Positions 19,654 through 29,309 are shown, counted from the stretch's first letter. The stretch: DNA of 64,000 nt from Pycnococcus provasolii (GCA_938743325.2 OW568872.1:62001-126000), one strand, 5' to 3'. Notes: generated from the letters alone by a model not told the origin. Numbers and translations are program-made.

Positions 19654-20666
19654 GGTTTTGTTTTGATCAGAAGAGTCAAGCACAGAAACGAAACGAAACG
19701 AAACGAAACGAAACGAAAGGCCGTTTCTTAAGAGGATAAGAGGGAAGCTGGTACAACTATCACAAGACCAGATAGGCCAGTAGAGAATATGTAGCCAGAC
19801 ACCAGACACAGGAGAGCGAGTAAGCAAGACGGAGGACAGTTAGAGGAAGCAAGGGCAGAGAGCAGAGCGAGAAGTGAGCAGGTACTACAAGCCAGTACTA
19901 ACAGTAGTAAGCACGCAAGTCATCGAGCAGAGGTGCGCCATTCTTCTGAGCCTCGGGTAAGGCCACTTCGACTTCCTTTTGGAGGGCTGGAGGGGGCCCT
20001 GAGGGGAGAACTGGGGTGACACGACAGGTGACAGGATCACGATGATGGGCACCAACAACCCTTGCACCTAACCCCCTGGCACCTGGGGGATGAGGAAGCC
20101 TATCGTAGGGTAGGAAGGGGAGCAGCGAGTTAATCCGAGCGGCGGCTGGCCGGGCTGGGCTGGGCGTCTTGGGCTGGGCGTCTTGGGCAACGGACGCAAC
20201 GAGCTAATAAACCTTTCCCAGGGTACTGTACCACCTGGGGGGAGGGAAACCGACCCAAACAGCCAAAGGAGTAGGGAGGAGGATGGGAGTGGTTAGGGTT
20301 TACGGCTCCTCCTCAGGATGTTGCGAACCCCTCATAGACTCCGTTCCTTCTCCGTTCTCTTTCTTCTCTGAACTCTTCTCTCTCTCGAGCTCTTTCGGAG
20401 TCTTTCCCCTTCCCCTCTGAACTCTTCGTGCAGGGGGAGTGGGGGGGGAAACCGGGTCCGGGGGAGCTTTTATTCGGATTCCGAATCCCCCCGGCAGCCC
20501 GGGGTCCTCTCCGCGGAAAAAACTTGAGCAAGTTCACTTCAGAGCCTGTACACTGTGTGCTGTCGTGGGTGGTGGTTAGTCTATCTAAAACCGTTATTCA
20601 TTTTACCGCGTGAAGGGAACCAATAATCTTTTCATACTTTTAGCGCCTAGGTGGGTGTGTCTATCT
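19654..20666. other. 1-kb upstream region shared by CNNM and purine nucleoside phosphorylase genes
   Basis: No gene can be supported. It contains the (GAAAC)7 microsatellite at 19685-19719, a short direct repeat CTGGGCGTCTTGGG near 20160-20190, G/C-rich blocks, a single telomere-like GGTTAGGGTTTA near 20292, and a CT-rich stretch (20340-20420). The G/C-rich motif GGCAGCCCGGGGTCCT near 20492 recurs near 44288 (and less well near 25480). Confidence 0.55.
19685..19719. repeat. (GAAAC)7 microsatellite
   Basis: Seven perfect GAAAC units just upstream of the CNNM start codon. Confidence 0.95.
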
Positions 20667-21953
20667 ATGGCGCCCGCAACTGGTAAGCCCCTCACCTCAA
20701 GCCGTCCTCTGTCTGGGTTAGGGAGGTCTGGGTTAGGGTGTTCCTCTCTGCGCTTCTCTGCCTCGGCTCTGTCGTCTCGACGACCTCATACGTGTTGTCT
20801 GAGAGAAGGTGTGGTGATGATGAGATCTTCTCGGGAAGTGTCTCGAGGAGAAGCCTCGAGGATTCACATCACGCAGAAGAGGGAGATGATCAAACAACCC
20901 CTGACTCGACCTCTCGCCAGTCTCGCGGTTTCGCGAGTTCACAGAGCGACGACGGTATCTAAGGCTCTTTTGAGGAGAACAAAAACAAAGGCGACGAACG
21001 GAACGAATACACCGGGACACCTCGACGAGTACGCGCGCGTCTCCGAGGCGGCGGAGTACATCGAAAAGGCATCCAAGGGACGCAAGCCGCAAGTCGCCGT
21101 CGTGTGCGGCTCGGGGCTCGGCGCGCTCGTCGACCTCGCGGAGGATGTGTGGGAGGTGGACTACAGCCAAATACCACACTTCCCCGAAGTTACCGTCAAG
21201 GGACACGCAGGATCGCTCGCCATAGGACGCATACACGGCGTCGACGTGCTCTTCATGCGCGGACGCTTCCACCTCTACGAAGGGTACTCCGCCGAGCAGG
21301 TGGTGCGCCCCATACGCGTCATGTGGAAACTTGGCGTCCCACGCGTCGTGCTCACAACCGCGGCGGGGTCGCTCAGAAATACTCTCGGCGTGGGATCCGT
21401 CATGTGCATCGAGGACCACATCAGCCTTGCCAGCCTCGCGGGCAGCGACGTGCTCGTGGGGCCGAACGACGAGAGGTTCGGACCGCGATTTCCGGACATG
21501 GGCGAGACGTACGACTCCGCATTGGCCGCCATCGCGTCGAGCGCTTTCGAGCAGACCGGCGCGGGACCGCTGCCGAGCGGCGTGTTCGCCTCCGTCGGAG
21601 GACCGAGCTTCGAGACGCCGGCGGAGGTGCGCCTGCTGCAGACAGTTGGCGCGGATGCCGTGTCCATGTCAACCGTGCCTGAGGCGACAGCAGCCGTGCA
21701 CTGCGGCTTGCGCGTGCTCGGACTGTGCGTCATCTCAAACGTGTGCGTGAACCGAACGCCGTTTCAGATGGACCGCGACGGCATTAACCCGGATCTGGGC
21801 GACTCGGCGAACCACGCGAGTGTCGTCAGCAATGTCAACGAGACGGTTCCCAAGCTTCAGAAGTTCCTCAAGCGCTTTATGGAGCTGCTTGTTGAGGAGG
21901 ATGGAGCCGTCGTCGCCTCCTCGGCGACGACCGCGGGCGCTGCGGAGAAGTAG
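20667..21953 (+). CDS. Purine nucleoside phosphorylase with N-terminal extension
   Basis: A 428-residue class I (trimeric) purine nucleoside phosphorylase; it splits inosine or guanosine with phosphate in purine salvage. Family motifs are complete: VAVVCGSGLGALVD, FPEVTVKGHAGSL, RGRFHLYEGYSAEQVV, TTAAGSL, GPSFETPAEVRLLQTVGADAVSMSTVPE, and SNVCVNR. The catalytic domain begins near residue 140; the preceding part is Ser/Arg-rich and Thr/Lys-rich and could be an organelle-targeting peptide, since typical enzymes are near 290 residues. Start is uncertain among the ATG at 20667 and internal ATGs at about 20817-20820. The invariant Asn of TNAAG is Thr here. Two isolated GGGTTAGGG motifs lie just inside the extension. 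Confidence 0.9.
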   Translation: MAPATGKPLTSSRPLSGLGRSGLGCSSLRFSASALSSRRPHTCCLREGVVMMRSSREVSRGEASRIHITQKREMIKQPLTRPLASLAVSRVHRATTVSKALLRRTKTKATNGTNTPGHLDEYARVSEAAEYIEKASKGRKPQVAVVCGSGLGALVDLAEDVWEVDYSQIPHFPEVTVKGHAGSLAIGRIHGVDVLFMRGRFHLYEGYSAEQVVRPIRVMWKLGVPRVVLTTAAGSLRNTLGVGSVMCIEDHISLASLAGSDVLVGPNDERFGPRFPDMGETYDSALAAIASSAFEQTGAGPLPSGVFASVGGPSFETPAEVRLLQTVGADAVSMSTVPEATAAVHCGLRVLGLCVISNVCVNRTPFQMDRDGINPDLGDSANHASVVSNVNETVPKLQKFLKRFMELLVEEDGAVVASSATTAGAAEK

Positions 21954-22040
21954 ACGACAAAAACAATGTCTGCCCTAGTGTTAGTGTGTTAGTTATCAAA
22001 AATTAATTTATGATGTTTCGCGATTTACAGAATTAAAAAA

Positions 22041-23801
22041 TTAGTTTGGGATGGGCTTGGAGGCGCCGTCCTCGGCGGCGCCGGCATTTCCGGCATCGGC
22101 ATTTCCGGCATCAGCCGCGGCTGCAGCTACGGTGACGCCGTCAGCATAGCCATCTCGCATTGTCCAAGTTTTCGAGTCGAACCATGCGAATCGCATCACC
22201 ACGCATGTCAAATTATCGCCACTGCCCTCCTGGTAGCTCGTTCGCACGACATCCTCCGCGGCAAGCTCCTCCATGCTCTTCGGCGCCGACGCATTCGCCT
22301 CCGATGCCGGTGCAACGTCATCCACGGATCCGAAGAGGCGACGCGCAACAATCTGCACAACCTGCTCATTGTCAAGCACGTCCCAAACACCGTCGCAGGC
22401 GAGAACCAAGAAGGCATCCTTGCTCGGGTCCACATCCACCTTGTGAATCTCCGGTTCCGCGGACACGACGGGCTTCGGTTCCTTCAGGGGAAGGTCGCCG
22501 AGTGCGCGGCTGACGGCGAGCCAGACGCGGTCGCGCACTCCTCCGAAACTCATCATGCTCAGCAGTCCGGCACGACCTGCCGACGGCGCACTCACTGCAG
22601 TGGTGACGCGCCAGATGCCCGCGATGGACGCGACGAGCCCGCCCGCATACTCCGCACGCTCCCGCTCCCGCGCCAGGCCCGGCTTATGGTCCGTCGTGAT
22701 GCACCTTGCGGCGACTTGCGTCCTGCCTCGCGTCACCTGCCCCATCACCGCACGCGAGTCGCCGAGGTTTGCAACGTACATTTCTGTAGGGCTGCGCACG
22801 AGCGCCGCGAGAGCCGTTGCGCCGTCCTGCGCACCACGCCTCGTCGCCTGCTGAAGGTACACCGCGTCCGCCTTGAGGAAGCCGCTTGTGAGCGCGCTTG
22901 CGACAAGCTCGCCCTTCGCGCCAGATGCCTGGTAGGCTGCGGCAACATGCCCGTGAAGTCTTGCGGCAGCAAAGTCTGCGCAAGCTGGCCCGCCGTGTCC
23001 GTCGATGACGGCGAACCACCGCCCGAGCGCGTGAGGCATGCTGTGCCCGTTCACGTACCGGTCCTCCTGCGTTGGCTTTCGCCCTGTCCACGAAGCTGCA
23101 CCGCTGACTATATTTGTCGGGAGCGGCGAGCCGTTCACCGCGCGCACGTCGAGGGCGCACGCGCATCCGTTGGCGTCGACGCCGTGGCGGAAGGACACCT
23201 CCAGCCCACGGCACACCCACTCGAATCCGCCCCTTTCGAAGATGACGTCGTGCATGTGAAACCAGACACCGCCACCTTCACCAGAGCACTCTGCCGCGGT
23301 GGCAGACGTGCCCGCACTGCCATCGTCGTCTTCCACGATGTACCCACCTCTTCGGTTCGGCGCAATCCTTCCGACGACGCCACGCCGCCGTTCGCCGTCG
23401 TCGTCGAGGTCGTCGTCGTCGTCGTCGTCGTCGTCGAGGTCGTCGAGGTCGTCGAGGTCGTCGTCGGAGTCGTCTTCGTCTGTCGTGGTATCCACGATCC
23501 CCGCGGCGGCGGCGCCGGCGGCGGCGATGGCCCTTTCCAGTTCCGCGATAGTCTGTACGAGCGGCGCGCGTAGTGCCTGCAGTTCCCCAGCGTTGTCCGG
23601 TTCCAGCGTGCACAGTTCGTCGAGTCGAACGAGCTGCATTCGCGTGTCCGCGAGCGTTTGTTCGATGGACACTCTCGCCTGCGCTCGTGAAATCGCCGCG
23701 TCGAGTTGGCGGATATCGTCGTGCGAGGCTGCGCGCAGACGTTTGGGCGGAGGCTCGGCGGCGGCGGAGGAGGAGGGCGGAGGAGGATCACCGGACGCCA
23801 T
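22041..23801 (-). CDS. PP2C protein phosphatase with N-terminal cold-shock/OB-like domain
   Basis: A 586-residue protein. Residues 1-30 are disordered with a basic PPPKRLR motif, 25-95 helical (possible coiled coil), 104-136 almost pure Asp, 138-224 resemble a cold-shock (OB-fold) nucleic-acid-binding domain, and 230-550 are a PP2C Ser/Thr phosphatase. The OB-like part reads GVVGRIAPNRRGGYIVEDDD, then VWFHMHDVI, GLEVSFRHG and LDVRAVNG, paralleling the GxVxxFNxxxGFGFI and DVFVH core of cold-shock domains. The phosphatase keeps its metal and phosphate residues: TQEDRY (E246, D247), DGHGG (D267), GDSRAV, DHKP, ACDGVWDVL and GSGDNL, so it should be active. Cold-shock fusion to PP2C is not something I know as a standard architecture. 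A telomere-like array lies 102-137 bp upstream. Confidence 0.88.
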   Translation of the reverse strand: MASGDPPPPSSSAAAEPPPKRLRAASHDDIRQLDAAISRAQARVSIEQTLADTRMQLVRLDELCTLEPDNAGELQALRAPLVQTIAELERAIAAAGAAAAGIVDTTTDEDDSDDDLDDLDDLDDDDDDDDDLDDDGERRRGVVGRIAPNRRGGYIVEDDDGSAGTSATAAECSGEGGGVWFHMHDVIFERGGFEWVCRGLEVSFRHGVDANGCACALDVRAVNGSPLPTNIVSGAASWTGRKPTQEDRYVNGHSMPHALGRWFAVIDGHGGPACADFAAARLHGHVAAAYQASGAKGELVASALTSGFLKADAVYLQQATRRGAQDGATALAALVRSPTEMYVANLGDSRAVMGQVTRGRTQVAARCITTDHKPGLARERERAEYAGGLVASIAGIWRVTTAVSAPSAGRAGLLSMMSFGGVRDRVWLAVSRALGDLPLKEPKPVVSAEPEIHKVDVDPSKDAFLVLACDGVWDVLDNEQVVQIVARRLFGSVDDVAPASEANASAPKSMEELAAEDVVRTSYQEGSGDNLTCVVMRFAWFDSKTWTMRDGYADGVTVAAAAADAGNADAGNAGAAEDGASKPIPN

Positions 23802-24223
23802 TTTGGGGGGGAGGAGTGTTTGGATTTGGAGCAGGGAAAGCAGCTGCCCCCAACCACACAAAACAAAGCACGTGGTTCAAACACGATGAAAAAAAAACGA
23901 GAGGGTTAGGGTTAGGGTTAGGGTTAGGGTTAGGGTTACTAGCTAGGGCTACTACGATAGGGCTGTCTGGTTCTGGATCTTAGTTTGCATGTTTGGGGTC
24001 ATCTTGCCTTCTACTGTATGTAAGCAATAAGTGCTTGTAAATAGTCTACTGTTGAAGTAGTGACTCGTGAGTGACCAGTGGTTGGGTGGTTGGACAGTAG
24101 TGGTACCAGCACGTCGTCGGGTGTTGGGCGTTGGGGTGCACGAACGTAAACCTCGAGGGTTCCATTATTGAAGTTTAGCAATCTTAGGATACGCCCACGC
24201 CCCGAAGATCAAGTCAACGAAAA
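23802..24223. other. Spacer between PP2C 5' end and lipoyl gene 3' end
   Basis: Contains the PP2C upstream region with a telomere-like array at 23903-23938, then 280 bp of ordinary mixed sequence. No gene seen. Confidence 0.55.
23903..23938. repeat. Interstitial telomere-like array (TTAGGG)
   Basis: Five perfect TTAGGG units plus partial ends, about 102 bp upstream of the PP2C start (minus strand). Confidence 0.95.
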
Positions 24224-24880
24224 TCAAATAGGACGGCGTCCCGGCGCCCACCCCGCGCGGTTCGTCGAAAGCACGCTCGCGTCGTCGATGTACTTCAGCG
24301 TTCCCACCGGCGGCGGAGGCACGTTGCCCGCCGGAGGTCCCGACACGGCGGGAGCGGCGGGGGCAGCCGCCGGAGTGGGTGTGGGCGCGGCGGCGGCAGC
24401 AGGCGCGGCAGGCGCGGCGGCAGGTGCTGCGGGCGCGGCGGCAGCATCGGCGGTGAAGCTGGCGAACGCGCTGATGTCCGCACCCTCCTCCGCGAGCACG
24501 CACACGGGTGTTCCCACGGCGATGCCCTGCGCACCCTCAGCGATGAGGATCTTCGCCAGCACGCCGTCCTCCACGCACTCCCACTCCATGGTTGCCTTGT
24601 CCGTCTCGACATCGCAGAGGATGTCACCTGCGGCAATTGCGTCGCCCTCCTTCTTCTTCCACGCCGAGATGTTGCCCTCCGTCATCGTAGGGCTCAGCGC
24701 GGGCATGGTGAGCACCTCGTGGGACGGCAGGGACGCGAACGAGCGCACCTTGCCGGCAAGCACCGACGCGGATAAGGCGGCGGCAGGTGTGGACGTGGTC
24801 GCCGCCAGGGCGTACGAGCCACGCGCTGCGGTGTGGCGCAGGAGCCTGGATGCCGCAGTTGCGAGCAGGTACGACGACAT
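24224..24880 (-). CDS. Lipoyl-domain protein, E2/E3BP-like N-terminus without catalytic domain
   Basis: A 218-residue protein with a mitochondrial-type N-terminal leader (about 1-50: Ala/Ser/Arg-rich), a lipoyl domain (53-130) carrying the lipoylation motif [11 protein letters not shown] with Lys95, a Pro/Ala linker (145-190), and a short unique C-terminus ([13 protein letters not shown]...GRRPI). The lipoyl domain is of the pyruvate dehydrogenase E2 type, whose lipoamide arm carries acetyl groups. A full E2 would add a subunit-binding domain and a catalytic core; both are missing, and no following exon was found downstream. It may be a PDH-X-like accessory protein or an independent lipoyl carrier. 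The shadow frame over the last 90 bases stays open past this stop, so a frameshift in the sequence cannot be excluded. Confidence 0.8.
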   Translation of the reverse strand: MSSYLLATAASRLLRHTAARGSYALAATTSTPAAALSASVLAGKVRSFASLPSHEVLTMPALSPTMTEGNISAWKKKEGDAIAAGDILCDVETDKATMEWECVEDGVLAKILIAEGAQGIAVGTPVCVLAEEGADISAFASFTADAAAAPAAPAAAPAAPAAAAAPTPTPAAAPAAPAVSGPPAGNVPPPPVGTLKYIDDASVLSTNRAGWAPGRRPI

Positions 24881-25592
24881 GACAAGTTCGTTGGCAAGTA
24901 AATGGACCGAACGAGCGAACGGGGGAAGGGGGGAAGGGGACGCCTTTACCCTAGCAGCCTAGGAAGTAGGGCAAGAGTGCAGAGTTGGAGAGCTGCGTAG
25001 TGTAGGGTAAGAATACGGGTACCCGAGTGCGGCAACGCGAGACGTGCCGTGCGACAACGAATGCACTCGAAGACACTCGAAGACACGACGAGCACGAGCA
25101 CGAGATGCGAAAGGAGAGGAGAGGAGAGGAGAGGAGAGGCCAACAAGATCAATCGCACGACAAGAAAAGCGGTGACGGCAACCGAATGAGGAAGAGAGTT
25201 GCAACACACACAGACCACCGCGAATTGCGAATTTGGTTCCGAAACCCGAACCACCTCTCCCTCTAGAAATCTCCCTCTCCCCCTAAAGTAAAATTCCGCG
25301 CCAACCAGTGCTAGGAGGTATCCCCAAGCCCAGGAAGGCGTAGGGGCGGGGGCCCTACTACGTAGCCCTAGGTGTGCCTCTCCGGAGGGGGAGCCCCCTG
25401 CTGCTATCCAGGGCGTTTATGTTCGATCCCGCCGATTCCGATTCCGGTCTTATTTCTGATTTCTAAGAAACCGGCGCACCCCCCGGGGGTCCTGTGGCCA
25501 GAAGAACCCCCCCTACCCCAGGGCCCCAGGCATAACAGGCGCGCCGGCGACGTCATCTCTCCTTGTTGGCGTTGTTGCCTCGTGTTGTGGCC
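24881..25592. promoter_or_regulatory. Upstream region shared by the lipoyl and sterol-desaturase-family genes
   Basis: About 710 bp between divergent genes. It contains an A/G-rich block (25090-25140) with GAGAG repeats, a palindrome-rich GC stretch near 25340-25400 (CTACTACGTAG core), and a CCCCCCGGGGGTCCT motif near 25480. No gene or tRNA was found. Confidence 0.5.
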
Positions 25593-26417
25593 ATGTCCGT
25601 ATCGGATAATATCACCTCACACCTGTTTACAACCTCGCCATTTATGGTCATGGACAAACTGCCCAACCCGATCGGACTGCTCTGCGGTCTCGCTGCGGTC
25701 GCACTCGGACAAATACTTGTCGTCGCATACTTTCACGTCTACAGAAACGTGTACGGTAACGCGAGACTCGTGCAGAACGATGACCTGCACGTTAACCCGA
25801 AAACGAGGTACGCGTTCGCGAAGGAAGCTATCGCGCACTTTGCGCAGCTCGAGGGTTTCGTCCTGCTAGGCTCGTACCTGTCCGTCACGTGGCTCGCCAA
25901 CTGGATGCCCGCAAGCTACTACAGATGGGAAGGGGGCGTGCAGTGGCACCTCGTCGTGCTGCAGCTGCTCCTGCAGGATATGCTTCAGTACTTTGCGCAC
26001 TACGCGGAGCACAAGGTGTCCGCCACCTTCTACAGATACAGTCACAAGCCACACCACCGTTTCACCAACCCGAAGCTCTTCGACGCCTTCAACGGAAGCC
26101 TGCTCGACACGCTGTGCATGATCCTCATACCGCTGTACACCACCGCAAACCTCGTGCACTGCAACGTGTGGAGCTACATGGCGTTTGGTACCATCTACAG
26201 CAGCATGCTAACGCTCATCCACAGCGAGTACGTGCACCCGTGGGACGACTTGTTTCGTCTGCTCGGCGTGGGAACCGCCGCGGACCACCACGTGCACCAT
26301 AAACAGTTTGTGTACAACTACGGCCACATATTCACGTACTGGGATCGCATCTTCGGAACTTACCGTTGTCCGGACGACGTTCGAACGTTTACCAAGTCAA
26401 CCAAAAAAGTTCAGTAA
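25593..26417 (+). CDS. Sterol desaturase / fatty-acid hydroxylase superfamily membrane enzyme
   Basis: A 274-residue integral membrane di-iron enzyme. The three His boxes are visible: HYAEH, HKPHH and DHHVHH. Membrane segments flank them (LPNPIGLLCGLAAVALGQILVV, FVLLGSYLSVTWLANW, LVVLQLLLQDML, MILIPLYTTANLV). These features place it with C-4 sterol methyl oxidases, C-5 sterol desaturases and alkylglycerol/fatty-acid hydroxylases; which reaction it runs cannot be told from motifs. The ATG at 25593 is chosen over upstream non-ATG codons. It ends with a basic tail (STKKVQ), not a clear KKxx ER signal. It lies divergent to the lipoyl gene. Confidence 0.82.
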   Translation: MSVSDNITSHLFTTSPFMVMDKLPNPIGLLCGLAAVALGQILVVAYFHVYRNVYGNARLVQNDDLHVNPKTRYAFAKEAIAHFAQLEGFVLLGSYLSVTWLANWMPASYYRWEGGVQWHLVVLQLLLQDMLQYFAHYAEHKVSATFYRYSHKPHHRFTNPKLFDAFNGSLLDTLCMILIPLYTTANLVHCNVWSYMAFGTIYSSMLTLIHSEYVHPWDDLFRLLGVGTAADHHVHHKQFVYNYGHIFTYWDRIFGTYRCPDDVRTFTKSTKKVQ

Positions 26418-26561
26418 AATATATATCAATTTTTTTATCCTATGAGTTTCCCATCGAATGGAATGGAGTGTTTACTTCTTCCGTTGGCGTCGCGAAAGCT
26501 TCTTTTTTCCTTGTTGTCGTTGTCGTTGTTACATAGCTACATACAGTATATCGTTCGCCTC

Positions 26562-28085
26562 TTACTCCCCCTTTTTGCTCGTGTAACCCGTGTCGCACTT
26601 GTTCGCGCCTTTAGGATCGTACGACGCCCACTTACCAGATGGGTCGTGCTCCGGTCGCAGATGGAACGTCGAAACGTCTGCAGGCCTCTCCTCGCCAATG
26701 AAGTGGTAGTAGTTGATCCACCACTCGGTGAAAAATGCGACGTACTGCTTGATAAATTGCCCGTGCTCGTCGGGGTACGCGCACGCCGTTCGCCAGAGCG
26801 GTGACCATGGCTTCGGGTGGCCGTTCATGTGGTATCCCGCGATGCGATTCTCGTCCCACAGTGCCTTCTCCTTCACAATGCGGCGATGTTTCATGATGAG
26901 GTCGATTGGAACGACGGTGTACCGGCTCTTGAAAAAGGCGTTCAGAAAATCCTGCTCCGAGTTGGCGAGCATCTCCTTCTCCGACTGCGCCAAGAAGCGC
27001 GCCATCAACTTCAGGTACGTCTCCTCGCGCGGCACGTACACGAACATTCCGGCGTTGAATCCAGCCTTGGCATCCTGGCTCGAGCGCGGCGTGACGCCAA
27101 TTAGAGGCAGTCCCGTTCCCACGCTCGCCGGCGAGTCGCGCGACTGCGGTGCGTAGCCAATCACCGGCGAGCAGAAGAGGGCGTCCGGGTTGTTCCTCAG
27201 GAAGATGTCGCCGTCAAGGTGAACGAGCTTATCGTACTCGGTGAAGCGCCACACGAACATCTTGACGACCCAGTATCCCGAGCGGTAGCGCTGGCTTCGC
27301 GTCATGAGAGCCACAGCCTTGGGGTCGACGGCGAACGGGTCGACGACGACAACGCGCACGCACAGCGCGCGCACCTGGTCGAGGATCTCCTTGCTCACGG
27401 CGGTGGACGCGACGACGACAATGTCGCGCGGCTCGGCGGAGTGCGCTCGCAGCGTGTGGACGAGAATGAGTACCGCGGGCAGGAAGCCGTCGTCGCACAG
27501 CGTTGTGATCCAAGCCTCCTTGCACCCGCTCGGGGGCGACGTGCGCAGTTGTCCGTCGAACGTGATATGCTCGACGGGATAGCCGTCCGCGGGACACGCG
27601 CTCAGCTCGTCCTCCTCGCTGGCAACACCCCAGCAGCCTGTAACGTCACGTCGCTTTTGCATGTCCGTCGCCTTGCACTGCGCCTTCATGTCGAATAGAA
27701 GCTCCGCCCTTGCGTTTCCCTTGGTTTTCGACGCGCCACCCTTCTTTCCGTCGCCTTTCTCAGGCCGCTGCTTCGTGGGTGGCGGCGGCGCGTCTTTGTA
27801 GACGATCCACCGACCTGCGAGGTGCCTGTGCGCCGTCGACAGCACCTGTGCGGAGTCACGAGGTAGAGAGGCCACACCGAGAGAGGCCACCCCGGAGGAC
27901 GACGACGACGACGACGACAAGGAGGAGGAGGGTGTAGATCCCTTAAGAGGAGTCGATGTGCGTGTTGTTGCGAGCAGTGAGACAGAAACGCAAGCAAGCA
28001 GGAGGAGGGCGAGGAGTGCGAAAGGATGACTGTTACTCTTCTTCTTAAGAGCGTGAGGCGGTTTCCCAAGAAGCGAAGGCGCCAT
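26562..28085 (-). CDS. GT8-family (glycogenin-like) glycosyltransferase, type II membrane protein
   Basis: A 507-residue enzyme with a short cytosolic tail, one membrane anchor (FALLALLLLACVSVSLLA), a Ser/Pro-rich stem (about 45-150) and a GT-A catalytic domain of GT8 type. Landmarks are AWITTLCDDGFLPAVLILVHTL, the DxD-like metal site HLDGDIFLRN, GFNAGMFVYVPREE, SEQDFLNAFFK and YHMNGHPKPW. GT8 enzymes of this class include glycogenin and the plant PGSIP/GUX glucuronosyltransferases; the anchor suggests a Golgi enzyme acting on polysaccharides or glycoproteins. The donor sugar cannot be deduced. ATG at 28085. Confidence 0.85.
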   Translation of the reverse strand: MAPSLLGKPPHALKKKSNSHPFALLALLLLACVSVSLLATTRTSTPLKGSTPSSSLSSSSSSSSGVASLGVASLPRDSAQVLSTAHRHLAGRWIVYKDAPPPPTKQRPEKGDGKKGGASKTKGNARAELLFDMKAQCKATDMQKRRDVTGCWGVASEEDELSACPADGYPVEHITFDGQLRTSPPSGCKEAWITTLCDDGFLPAVLILVHTLRAHSAEPRDIVVVASTAVSKEILDQVRALCVRVVVVDPFAVDPKAVALMTRSQRYRSGYWVVKMFVWRFTEYDKLVHLDGDIFLRNNPDALFCSPVIGYAPQSRDSPASVGTGLPLIGVTPRSSQDAKAGFNAGMFVYVPREETYLKLMARFLAQSEKEMLANSEQDFLNAFFKSRYTVVPIDLIMKHRRIVKEKALWDENRIAGYHMNGHPKPWSPLWRTACAYPDEHGQFIKQYVAFFTEWWINYYHFIGEERPADVSTFHLRPEHDPSGKWASYDPKGANKCDTGYTSKKGE

Positions 28086-28451
28086 GCTAACTCACCTTCC
28101 AGATGGCGACGGCGACGGCGATGGGGGTGACTGGTTAGCTCGAGAAAACGCCAGGGGAGGGAGAAGACGCCTGAGGCCTATCCCAGGCTAAGCGTGCCAC
28201 GGTGGTTCCCCCCGGGGTTAGTCAAAAATGGTGGGCAGGTCCAGGTGGAGGTGGGCAGGGCTGTATGATAGGGCTCGTTGGGTCGAGGCGTTAGGGTTAG
28301 GGTTAGGGTTATGGGTTAGGGTTAGGGTTAGGGTTATAGGGTTCGGATTTTCATTTTTTTCCCGTTCTCGGCCCCTCCTTCTCGGCCCTCCCTCTCCTCC
28401 TCCTCTCGGCTTGTTGTCTGCTTCATTCTTCGCTTTGTCTCGTTTGCTACG
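28086..28451. promoter_or_regulatory. Upstream region shared by the GT8 and EMC10 genes
   Basis: A divergent 366-bp spacer. It carries a telomere-like array at 28291-28346, then C/T-rich sequence (28350-28440) leading into the EMC10 start. No gene seen. Confidence 0.6.
28291..28346. repeat. Interstitial telomere-like array (TTAGGG, imperfect)
   Basis: About eight TTAGGG units broken by ATGGG and ATA variants, 106 bp upstream of the EMC10 start. Confidence 0.95.
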
Positions 28452-29309
28452 ATGATGCCTCGCCTGCTCGTCTTGCTCTTGCTTGCTCTCAGCGCTCTCG
28501 GCGCTTACGCCCAGGACTTCTCTGAGGCGGATAACAGTCAGGCATCCGCTGTTGACGCGTTCGACGAGTTTGAAGTAGATACAGATGCCTCCGGCGCATC
28601 TGCGGCTTTCACGGAAGTCTCTGTGCCCATGCAGCACAGCTTCGACGGAAAGAAGTGGGAAGACGCAGCCACGCTCACGGCGCAGAAGCAGCGAGAGGGA
28701 ATCTCAGGCGTGCGAGTGAGCAGACTGCGCGTGCGTCGAAATGCAGGAAACGCTCAAAGCAGCAAGGCGTTCCAGGCGCTCGTCGACAACGACGCGATGT
28801 ATCGCGTTCGTGTACCGAGCGGTGTGCTGGGAGAGGTGAAGGAGGGTGCGTCGGCAGACGACTACGTCGTCGCCTTCGTTAAGGCGCGGTGCCTCGCGCA
28901 CGCGGGCATGAGCGAGCACGTCACCCTTCACATGGACTCGGTGGGACGCGTCGTCGCGCTCGCGTACCGCACGCCGAGCGGGCAGTGCGCGCCAGACCTC
29001 GCGCCACTCAAGCAGGACACGTGGTCGTTCGCACGTGCTACGGCAAACGTGCAGTACGCACGCGTTGCACCGGGTCTGAAGGGTATGCACGTAGCACCAG
29101 ATCGACCGGACAGCGAAACGTCAACCACTCTAGGTCCGGACGGCCAGCCGGTAGCGAAAAAGCCAAAGACGTTTTTCCAGCGCAACTGGATGTTCATCAT
29201 GCCCGCCATGTTCATCATCATGAACATCATCAACCCACCGCCTCAGCAGCAACAGGGTGGTGGACAAAGGAAGGCGGCTGCAGGTGGTGCCGCGAAGAAG
29301 AGCAGCTAA
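28452..29309 (+). CDS. ER membrane protein complex subunit 10 (EMC10)
   Basis: A 285-residue protein of the EMC, the ER complex that inserts tail-anchored and polytopic membrane proteins. It has a signal peptide (RLLVLLLLALSALGAYA, about 1-20), a lumenal beta-rich domain (about 55-220, containing VPMQHSFDGKKWED and YRVRVPSG), and one C-terminal membrane segment preceded by TFFQRNW, as in animal EMC10 (FFQKNW). The C-terminus is Gln/Gly/Lys-rich. Two ATGs sit together at the start; the first (28452) is used. Confidence 0.85.
   Translation: MMPRLLVLLLLALSALGAYAQDFSEADNSQASAVDAFDEFEVDTDASGASAAFTEVSVPMQHSFDGKKWEDAATLTAQKQREGISGVRVSRLRVRRNAGNAQSSKAFQALVDNDAMYRVRVPSGVLGEVKEGASADDYVVAFVKARCLAHAGMSEHVTLHMDSVGRVVALAYRTPSGQCAPDLAPLKQDTWSFARATANVQYARVAPGLKGMHVAPDRPDSETSTTLGPDGQPVAKKPKTFFQRNWMFIMPAMFIIMNIINPPPQQQQGGGQRKAAAGGAAKKSS

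Noticed and set aside
22443-23573. 376-codon frame antisense to the PP2C gene
   Set aside because: Antisense shadow of the phosphatase; its Val-rich run is the complement of the poly-Asp tract.
25372-25440. Possible tRNA signal (GTTCGATCCC) in the spacer before the desaturase gene
   Set aside because: No acceptor stem, D-arm or anticodon stem could be folded around it.
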